Assembly: GCA_913030825.1 (NCBI GenBank)
Contig: CAJWCU010000002.1
Location: 124,001 to 188,000 of the forward strand
Length of the DNA stretch: 64,000 nucleotides
Source of the DNA: an uncultured Rhodospirillaceae bacterium
GTDB lineage: Bacteria > Pseudomonadota > Alphaproteobacteria > Rhodospirillales > Casp-alpha2
Direction: 5' to 3'
Made by a program: the position numbers and the translations under genes. Numbering within the stretch: the stretch's first letter is position 1; each line of letters begins with the position of its first letter. This document shows positions 1 through 5,711 of this stretch, piece after piece. A model generated the notes under the pieces. The model worked only from the letters and a program-made list of their open reading frames with translations. It made no database searches and was not told where the DNA came from.

Positions 1-253
1 GACCGCCGGGAATTTCGTCGCCGAAAGCGGCTCATCCGCGCAAACGCCGTGCCCCGCCGGGACTTATTCGAAAGGCGTGAAAAGCAAGGCCTGTACGCCG
101 TGCCCTGCCGGAACCTATGCATCAGGCGAAGGCAATCAATCCTGCACGTCCGCGACCGCCGGTAATTTCGTCGCTGAAAGCGGCTTAGCCGCGCAAACGC
201 CGTGCCCCGCCGGGACCTATTCGAAAAGCGCGAAAAGCACGGCCTGTACGCCG
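1..253 (+). repeat. 153-bp period tandem repeat inside the cysteine-rich gene
   Basis: Bases 1-100 and 154-253 are nearly identical, an offset of 153 bp (51 codons), with only scattered substitutions. The rest of the second unit diverges. The register preserves the reading frame and reads as a recent duplication of a CPAGTY module pair. More copies may lie to the left of the window. Confidence 0.8.
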
Positions 254-535
254 GCCGACGCGGGGTACTACGTTTCGTCGACCGGGGCCACCGTGCAGAT
301 CAAATGCCCCGCCGGAACCTATGCCGCCGGCACCAAGACGGCATCCTGCACATCCTGTTCGCCCGGGACCTCCACCGTCACCGGCAGCACCAGCCAGGAA
401 AGCTGCTTATACAATTCGCCTGCCGACTACTACAGTTCCTGGGGCGGGAAAGCGGCACCCGGAACCAAGGGCGGCAACCCGCAGAAATGCAAATCCGGGA
501 AGAACTGGAAAACGTCGCAACAGGCCTGCAAATAG
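2..535 (+). CDS. C-terminal part of a GCC2/GCC3 (ephrin-receptor-like) cysteine-rich repeat protein
   Basis: This open frame enters from the left edge and stops at 533-535, so only the C-terminal ~177 residues are visible and the start is outside the window. It consists of short cysteine-rich modules with the recurring core CPAGTY (four copies visible) separated by Ser/Thr/Gly-rich segments, followed by a C-terminal tail with a Tyr/Trp-rich stretch (ADYYSSWGG) and two more cysteines. CPAGTY cores spaced in this way are typical of GCC2/GCC3 ephrin-receptor-like repeats, which are found in secreted or surface proteins. Function is unknown; an exported adhesive or surface protein is the likeliest role, but the signal region is not in the window. 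The modules are also repeated at DNA level. Confidence 0.6.
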   Translation, partial: TAGNFVAESGSSAQTPCPAGTYSKGVKSKACTPCPAGTYASGEGNQSCTSATAGNFVAESGLAAQTPCPAGTYSKSAKSTACTPADAGYYVSSTGATVQIKCPAGTYAAGTKTASCTSCSPGTSTVTGSTSQESCLYNSPADYYSSWGGKAAPGTKGGNPQKCKSGKNWKTSQQACK

Positions 536-551
536 TATCGCGCGCGGGACT

Positions 552-577
552 CCGGGGGGCATGCTGTCGGCCCCCGG
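552..577 (+). terminator. possible stem-loop after the repeat-protein gene
   Basis: A 7-bp GC stem (CCGGGGG at 552-558 with CCCCCGG at 571-577) begins 16 bases after the stop codon. No U tract follows, so a true intrinsic terminator is not established. Confidence 0.3.
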
Positions 578-671
578 GGCGTTCCGCCTCTTGACCCGTG
601 TCCCAAAAAGGCGACGATGGGCAGCCGTATTTGTCCCACAGCTATGAAGACCGCCTGCCCGAGGATCCTCC

Positions 672-1880
672 ATGACCGAATTTGAATTCGCGGCCCGCAT
701 GGACCGCATCGAAACCTCGCCCTCCGCCGTGATGACGCAACGCGCCCGGGAAATGAAGGAACAGGGACGCGACGTCATCTCCCTGTCCTCCGGTCAGCCA
801 GATTTCCCGACGCCCGACCACGTTTTGGAAGCGGCCCATCAGGCGGCCCTCGCCGGGCAGACGACCTATACCCCGATCACCGGGACCAACGAACTGAAGG
901 ACGCGATCATCGCCAAGTTCAAGCGCGAGAACGGCCTTGAGTACGCGCGGGATCAGATCATCGTCGGCAACGGCGCCAAGCAGGTCATTTTCAACGCCTT
1001 CACCGCCGGGACCAACGACGGGGACGAAGTCATCCTGCCGGCTCCCTACTACGTCGCCTATATCGACATGATCAAGTTCGCGGGCGGCGAGCCGGTCATC
1101 GTGCCCTGCGCCGAGGAACAGGATTTCAAGCTGACCGCCGACCAGTTGGCCAAGGCGATCACGCCGAAGACGCGCTGGCTGCTGCTGAATTCACCCAACA
1201 ACCCGACGGGGGCCGTCTATGAAGAATCCGACCTGCGGGCCCTGGCCGACGTATTGCTGGACCATCCGCGCATCGGCATCATCGCCGACGATATCTATGA
1301 ACACATCGCGTTCGACGGGCTGAAGTTCGCGACCATCGCCAAGGTGGAACCGAAGCTGTTCGACCGCACGGTCACGGTCAACGGCGTGTCGAAAGCCTTC
1401 GCCATGACCGGCTGGCGCGTCGGCTACGCGGGCGCGCATAAGGACGTGATCGCCCAGATGACGAAGCTGCAGTCGCTGGTCACCGTCGCCGCGTCCTCGG
1501 TCAGCCAGGCCGCCGCCGTCGCCGCCCTGAACGGACCGCAGGACTATGTCGCGGAGCGCTCCAAATCGTTCGAGGACCGGCGCGATCTGGTGGTCTCCAT
1601 GCTCAATCAGGCGCAGGGTGTTTCCTGCCCCGTGCCGAAGGGCGCGTTCTACGTTTACCCAAGCTGCGCCGGGGTGATCGGCAAGACCACGCCGTCCGGC
1701 CAGGTGATCGAAAACGATCGCGATTTCGTCATGTACCTGCTGGAAACGGAAAACGTTGCGACCGTGCACGGGGCGGCCTATGGCGTTTCGCCCTATTTCC
1801 GGATTTCCTACGCGGCGGCGGAAAGCGAACTGATCCAGGCTTGCGAGCGCATCCAACGCGCCTGCGCGGCCCTGCGCTAA
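672..1880 (+). CDS. pyridoxal-phosphate-dependent class I/II aminotransferase (aspartate/aromatic type)
   Basis: 402-residue fold-type I aminotransferase, the usual length for the Igamma (AatA-like) subgroup that transfers the amino group between aspartate or aromatic amino acids and 2-oxoglutarate. Visible motifs are the N-terminal LSSGQPDFPTP substrate-entry segment, the SPNNPTG loop (174-180), the DDIY motif (206-209) that contacts the pyridoxal ring, the Schiff-base lysine K241 in VNGVSKAFAMTGWRVGYA, and a C-terminal RISYA segment carrying the carboxylate-binding arginine. The ATG at 672 follows GAGGATCC, a fair ribosome site. The cupin gene follows immediately and is probably co-transcribed. 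The exact amino donor cannot be told from sequence; prephenate or aromatic acceptors are also possible. Confidence 0.88.
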   Translation: MTEFEFAARMDRIETSPSAVMTQRAREMKEQGRDVISLSSGQPDFPTPDHVLEAAHQAALAGQTTYTPITGTNELKDAIIAKFKRENGLEYARDQIIVGNGAKQVIFNAFTAGTNDGDEVILPAPYYVAYIDMIKFAGGEPVIVPCAEEQDFKLTADQLAKAITPKTRWLLLNSPNNPTGAVYEESDLRALADVLLDHPRIGIIADDIYEHIAFDGLKFATIAKVEPKLFDRTVTVNGVSKAFAMTGWRVGYAGAHKDVIAQMTKLQSLVTVAASSVSQAAAVAALNGPQDYVAERSKSFEDRRDLVVSMLNQAQGVSCPVPKGAFYVYPSCAGVIGKTTPSGQVIENDRDFVMYLLETENVATVHGAAYGVSPYFRISYAAAESELIQACERIQRACAALR

Positions 1881-1896
1881 GGTGGATGGCTTTATC

Positions 1897-2457
1897 ATGC
1901 TGGTCGCCGATCTCGTCGCCCGCCTAGCCGCCGCGAATGCCGAGGCCGAGCCCCATAAGGGGATCGTCCGCGTTCTCAAGGAATTGAAGGATGATCTGGA
2001 CGGCGTCGCCGAGGCCTTGGCCTATATCGCGGGCACCGGCGGCAACGCCAAGCAGATCTTCTACCGCGCGCCCGATCTCAGCCTGCTCAAGGTCCGCTTC
2101 CCCAACGGCCGCCGCACACCGCCGCACAACCACGGCTGCTGGGCGGCGATCCTGGTGCTGTCGGGGGGCGAGCGGAACCATGTTTATCGGCGCGGCGATG
2201 ACGGCACGCTGACGCTGGAGCGAAAAGTCGACCTGGGCCCGGGCGATATCATCTACCTGCCGACCGACGCCGTGCATGTGGCGGAATGCAGCGGGGACGG
2301 CGATGTCTTCGGCCTGCACGTCTACGGCGGCGACGTGTTGGGCCTGGAGCGCAGCATGTGGGACCCGGACACGGTCCGCGAAGAACCCCTGGACTGGGCC
2401 AAGTACGAGACCTTCGCCCAACGGGCCTCCGCCGCCGAAACGGCGCCGCTGGCCTGA
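1897..2457 (+). CDS. cysteine dioxygenase-like cupin protein
   Basis: 186 residues from the ATG at 1897. A GTG at 1882 in the same frame would add five residues, but AAGGTGG at 1879-1885 sits better as the ribosome site for 1897. The core is a cupin with the three-histidine iron site of the cysteine dioxygenase / 3-mercaptopropionate dioxygenase family: H77 and H79 in PPHNHG and H127 in AVHVAE. These enzymes oxidise a thiol to a sulfinate using Fe(II) and O2. The N-terminal helical region (AEPHKGIVRVLKEL) also fits that family. It starts 16 bp after the aminotransferase stop, so the two are likely one transcript; a pairing in cysteine or cysteine-sulfinate breakdown is inferred. The substrate is not fixed by the sequence. 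Confidence 0.75.
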   Translation: MLVADLVARLAAANAEAEPHKGIVRVLKELKDDLDGVAEALAYIAGTGGNAKQIFYRAPDLSLLKVRFPNGRRTPPHNHGCWAAILVLSGGERNHVYRRGDDGTLTLERKVDLGPGDIIYLPTDAVHVAECSGDGDVFGLHVYGGDVLGLERSMWDPDTVREEPLDWAKYETFAQRASAAETAPLA

Positions 2458-2480
2458 CGCCGAGCCTGCCTATCCGGTGA

Positions 2481-2798
2481 TTACAGGTCGGTCCGGTCGG
2501 GCCCACCGGGGATGCCGCCTTCCCGGTCGACGGGCAGGGTGATCTCGACGCCGTCGTCGTCGATCAGGGTCAATTCTTCGTGCGTCAATAGATGTTCGAC
2601 GATCCAAAGGGCCAACGCCATGGCCTGGCGGCCATCCACGCCGAAGATGGGTTTGCCGTGGAATCCGACGGTCGGGCAATGGACGACGCAGCCGTATTCG
2701 CCTTCCGGATATTCCTTCGGGGCCATGATCTCCAATGAGAAAGGGGTGATGGTACCGTCCTGCGCTCGGGCGCGGGCTGTCAGTCGATAGCTCTGCAT
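2481..2798 (-). CDS. small protein of unknown function (105 aa)
   Basis: A 105-residue soluble protein with no signal peptide or membrane helix. It reads as a beta-rich N-terminal half (YRLTARARAQDGTITPFSLEI), a YGCVVHCP segment, a GVDGRQAMALALWIVEHLL helix and an acidic DDDGVEITLP tail. The pattern of a glycine-rich FGVDGRQAMALAL turn-helix recurs in small uncharacterised bacterial proteins, but I do not recognise a function. It is divergent from the 368-residue unknown gene across a strongly AT-rich spacer and could share regulation with it. The start at 2798 has no strong ribosome site. Confidence 0.6.
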   Translation of the reverse strand: MQSYRLTARARAQDGTITPFSLEIMAPKEYPEGEYGCVVHCPTVGFHGKPIFGVDGRQAMALALWIVEHLLTHEELTLIDDDGVEITLPVDREGGIPGGPDRTDL

Positions 2799-2846
2799 TT
2801 CGTGTCGGGATTCCTTGATTGAGGCTGGTCATTAAAACACGTATTG

Positions 2847-2872
2847 CGATATAAAAAATATATTAAATATCG
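2847..2872. promoter_or_regulatory. AT-rich divergent promoter region with inverted repeat
   Basis: CGATAT (2847-2852) and ATATCG (2867-2872) form a perfect 6-bp inverted repeat around a 14-base A/T spacer. The surrounding 2830-2885 is almost entirely A/T in an otherwise GC-rich window. It lies between the divergent unknown genes and is a plausible shared promoter/operator. Confidence 0.4.
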
Positions 2873-2896
2873 TTTTTGTAAAATGTCGAGGTGACC

Positions 2897-3997
2897 ATGC
2901 CGTTCGATTTTCACGATTTGAAGACAGTTTCCCTGGCCAATGATGAGGTCACGTTGCGCATTCCCCGGCGCTGGGAGGTAGTGCCCCATGAATCGGACGA
3001 AGGGCGCTGGGGCTGTTACGAGGAAGAGGTCGACGGCGTGGACCCGGATACGGGTACGTTGTGGATTAGCGTTGATCATTACATCTGGCGAGGGGAGGGG
3101 GCGCCGCCTCCCGGTTTCGACGTGAAATCTCATGCGGAACAGGCCGCGGCGAGAACAAGACAGGCGATAGCGCCGCTTTTGGCGGACCAGTTGACCGAAG
3201 TCGAGGACGGTCTGCGCTGGTTTCGCTCCTACGATGTTGAGGAAGACGGCGAACCGCTGCGATTCTGGTTTTCCCACTTCTTCCTTGGCCGGGAAAGACA
3301 TGTCGCAGTGATAAGTTTCAATCTGGTCCTCACCCATGCCCAAATGGACGATCCGGAGTTTGTCGAACTGCGGGAGATCATCGAGCGAGAGATTGCCAAT
3401 GCCTTTCTCGACCCGTTCAAATCGGACGACTGGGATGCGGCGGAGGAGGCCCTGGGGCCAATGCACCTCTGTAATTTCGCCGACTGGGTGAAGGTTTCAT
3501 TGCCTAAGGCGATCGGCTTCTCGATCGATGAGGAAGCGGATGAGCAACGTCCGAGATGGTATGGCCGGCTGGAGACGGAATATTCCCATGCGGCGATGTT
3601 CGTCGATTGCCAGAAAATGGCGTTGAGGGACGAAGACGGCGATCCGGTCAACCTGCCGGCGGAAATGTACCGTGAGGTTCTGGATGATGTCGTCGGCGAG
3701 CCGGGCGGCGAGGATCGATACCGGCGAATGCCCGCTGGGGTTGTCGCCGTCGATACCTACGAAGATACCGAAGGAATCGGGGAGTCGGATGGGAATGGAG
3801 GAGTATTTCAGGGATACCGAAACCGCGTTTGGCGCTACATGGTTTTCGAGGAAGGGGAGGCGCAGCTCTTGACGGTTTTGTTGATCCTACCGCTGCCGGA
3901 ATGGGACAGCGGGCCCTACGTCGCGCTTAGGTGCTACCTGGACGGCGCCGTGCGCCGTGCGGAATTTCCGGGCTTCGAGCCGCCGGAAAGGTATTAG
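2897..3997 (+). CDS. uncharacterised protein with two similar halves
   Basis: About 366 residues from the ATG at 2897, which has GAGGTG just upstream; a GTG at 2891 in the same frame is an alternative start. The protein is acidic and soluble, with no export signal. Each half opens with a strand-turn pattern of hydrophobics ending in a proline plus basic residue (VTLRIPRRWEVV near the N-terminus and WVKVSLPKAIGFSI in the middle), then an acidic linker and a Trp-Gly or Trp-Tyr strand. This suggests a tandem duplication of one alpha/beta domain, perhaps a Mog1/PsbP-like sandwich; that fold is inference. Base composition looks less GC-rich than its neighbours, which, with the AT-rich promoter, hints at horizontal acquisition. 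No function can be assigned. Confidence 0.6.
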   Translation: MPFDFHDLKTVSLANDEVTLRIPRRWEVVPHESDEGRWGCYEEEVDGVDPDTGTLWISVDHYIWRGEGAPPPGFDVKSHAEQAAARTRQAIAPLLADQLTEVEDGLRWFRSYDVEEDGEPLRFWFSHFFLGRERHVAVISFNLVLTHAQMDDPEFVELREIIEREIANAFLDPFKSDDWDAAEEALGPMHLCNFADWVKVSLPKAIGFSIDEEADEQRPRWYGRLETEYSHAAMFVDCQKMALRDEDGDPVNLPAEMYREVLDDVVGEPGGEDRYRRMPAGVVAVDTYEDTEGIGESDGNGGVFQGYRNRVWRYMVFEEGEAQLLTVLLILPLPEWDSGPYVALRCYLDGAVRRAEFPGFEPPERY

Positions 3998-4021
3998 GTC
4001 CGACGCGTCAGGCGCCGCCGT

Positions 4022-4513
4022 TCATATGAAATAGCCGATCAGGCGGCCGAGCAGGAGCGTGCCGATCCATAGGCCGAGGGAGCCCAGAGCAGCGGCTTTG
4101 AGAAAGGTGGGCGGTTCGGCGGGGGCCGTGCCCCCGGCAATGGCGCGCCAATACGTGGTGCGGCGGACCAGGGCGACGTTGGTCAGCCCCAGGGCGAGCA
4201 GCGCCATCTTTCCCAGGAACAGGTCCGAGCCCGCATAGGCGGCGGGTTTCACCGTGAACAGCAACAGGCCGGTCAGGACGGCCAGCGCCAAACCCGTTGC
4301 CGCGACCGGCACCGTCGCGGCCGCCAGCACGGGGGCGGGGAGGTTCGGGAAAACGCCCAGCAGGCGCAGGTCGAGGACGCAGATCGCGCCGATCAGCAGC
4401 GCGACGCCCAGAATGTGCCCCGCGTTGACCAGGGGGTAGGCCCAGAAGGATCCTTTCAGCGCATGGGCCGGGGGGGAGGCCGCGATCAGGTCCAAGAATT
4501 CCATGGCTGGCAC
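4022..4513 (-). CDS. small four-helix membrane protein (DUF6644-like)
   Basis: 163 residues with about four predicted membrane helices: YPLVNAGHILGVALLIGAICVL preceded by a soluble N-terminus, then APVLAAATVPVAATGLALAVLTG, the LGKMALLALGLTNVALV segment, and LGSLGLWIGTLLLGRLIGYFI at the C-terminus. The histidine in NAGHILG inside helix 1 and the GKMALL segment match small integral membrane proteins annotated as DUF6644; that family match is from memory and unverified. A second ATG three codons in is also possible. It lies 15 bp downstream of the exported DUF6152-like gene on the same strand, so the two form a likely pair. Function unknown. Confidence 0.65.
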   Translation of the reverse strand: MPAMEFLDLIAASPPAHALKGSFWAYPLVNAGHILGVALLIGAICVLDLRLLGVFPNLPAPVLAAATVPVAATGLALAVLTGLLLFTVKPAAYAGSDLFLGKMALLALGLTNVALVRRTTYWRAIAGGTAPAEPPTFLKAAALGSLGLWIGTLLLGRLIGYFI

Positions 4514-4528
4514 GCCCGGGACGGCGCG

Positions 4529-4927
4529 TCAGTCGCGGCCGGGGTACAGGTCATGGACGGTGCCGTCGATGATCACGCGCTCCGCCTTGACCCGTTTTTC
4601 CTCCGGTTTCTTGGACCTGGCGCCGGAAATGGTGACTTCCTTGCCGGGGCTGAGCATTTCGTCGGTCAGGCCCGCCCGTTCGTTGCGCCAGGGCTGGCCG
4701 ACCTCGATCAGCCAGTCTTCGCCGTCGACGTCCAACGTCAGAATGCCGTGGGGGTTCCCCAACTGAGCGCCCTTGATGATGCCGGTGACTTCGAAATTGC
4801 CGTCCTCTGCCCAGCGCCAGCCGTGATGGGCGGCGGCGGGGCCGGATGTGAATGCCGCGGCCAGGACGAAGGCGGCGAGCAGACCGGTCACAAGGCCCGC
4901 GGTGAACTGGCGTCGATGAAACGTCAT
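4529..4927 (-). CDS. exported small protein (DUF6152-like)
   Basis: 132 residues from ATG 4927, chosen because GGGGAGAAG lies just upstream and the protein begins with a classic export signal (basic FHRRQF, then a hydrophobic stretch LVTGLLAAFVLAAAF, ending at a likely AAA-H cleavage site). A much longer upstream reading in the same frame has no such support. The mature part starts with HHGWRW, a possible metal site, then a small beta-barrel-like domain (FEVTGIIKGAQLGNPHGILTL, DWLIEVG, GKEVTISGARS) resembling OB-fold periplasmic proteins of the DUF6152 type. It precedes the small membrane protein gene. Periplasmic role unknown; binding of a metal by the N-terminal His-His is a guess. Confidence 0.7.
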   Translation of the reverse strand: MTFHRRQFTAGLVTGLLAAFVLAAAFTSGPAAAHHGWRWAEDGNFEVTGIIKGAQLGNPHGILTLDVDGEDWLIEVGQPWRNERAGLTDEMLSPGKEVTISGARSKKPEEKRVKAERVIIDGTVHDLYPGRD

Positions 4928-5044
4928 GAAACTTCTCCCCAAGGGTTGGCGGCGCGTTACATAAAGAGATGAGGGCGGATTCCCCGATTTGCAAGGCGGC
5001 TTCGGCGTTTCCATCCGGCACCCGAATCCAGTAGGATTTGACCC

Positions 5045-5701
5045 ATGAAACACGTCACCCTGACCTTCGACAACGGGCCCGAGCCGGATGTTACACCGGG
5101 GGTTCTCGATATCCTGGCGAAAGAGAACGTCCCGGCGACGTTCTTCGTCCTGGGCCACAAGATCGCCGAGCCCGACCGCCGCAAATTGGCCGAACGCGCC
5201 CATGCGGAAGGCCATTGGATCGGCAACCACACTTTTAACCACGACACGCCTCTGGGCCGGGTCGAGGGGCCGAACGTGCCGGAAGATGAAATCGGCCGAA
5301 CCCAGGAATTGATCGGCGATCTTTCCCATCCCGACAAGTTCTTCCGCCCGTTCGGCGGTGGTGGGGCGCTGGGGCCGCATCTGTTGAGCCGTCCGGTCGC
5401 CGATTTCCTGACCGCCGGGGATTATACCTGCGTGTTGTGGAACGTCATCGCGCGCGATTGGGTGGATGCCGACGGCTGGGTCGAGACGGCCATGCAGATC
5501 ATGGCGCCGCAGGACCAATCATTGGTCGTCATTCATGACCTGCCGACGGGGGCGATGGCGCATCTGCCACGTTTCATCGACTTGGTCCGCGAGGCGGGTG
5601 GGGAATTCCAGCAAGCGTTCCACCCCGATTTCCTGCCGCTGACGCGTGGCAAGGTGACGGGCGATCTGGATGCCTGCGTGACCGAACCGGCGGTCGCCTG
5701 A
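5045..5701 (+). CDS. polysaccharide deacetylase family protein (NodB homology, variant)
   Basis: 218 residues, essentially one NodB domain, cytoplasmic (no signal). The first motif is TFDNGP (7-12), where the family norm is TFDDGP: the catalytic-base aspartate D9 is kept but the second aspartate, normally a metal ligand, is N10. The H-x3-H metal pair is present as H62 and H66 in GNHTFNH. The third motif reads FRPFGGGG and the fourth VVIHDLP, both recognisable. A deacetylase or related carbohydrate hydrolase is the family role; the Asp-to-Asn change may alter the metal or reaction. It is monocistronic, facing the histidine kinase operon tail-to-tail with only ~10 bp between stop codons. Confidence 0.8.
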   Translation: MKHVTLTFDNGPEPDVTPGVLDILAKENVPATFFVLGHKIAEPDRRKLAERAHAEGHWIGNHTFNHDTPLGRVEGPNVPEDEIGRTQELIGDLSHPDKFFRPFGGGGALGPHLLSRPVADFLTAGDYTCVLWNVIARDWVDADGWVETAMQIMAPQDQSLVVIHDLPTGAMAHLPRFIDLVREAGGEFQQAFHPDFLPLTRGKVTGDLDACVTEPAVA

Positions 5702-5711
5702 CGGTTTCGGA

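Noticed and set aside
4928-5518. Long N-terminal extension of the exported DUF6152-like protein
   Set aside because: It overlaps the deacetylase on the other strand and would bury the export signal; the ATG at 4927 has a ribosome site.
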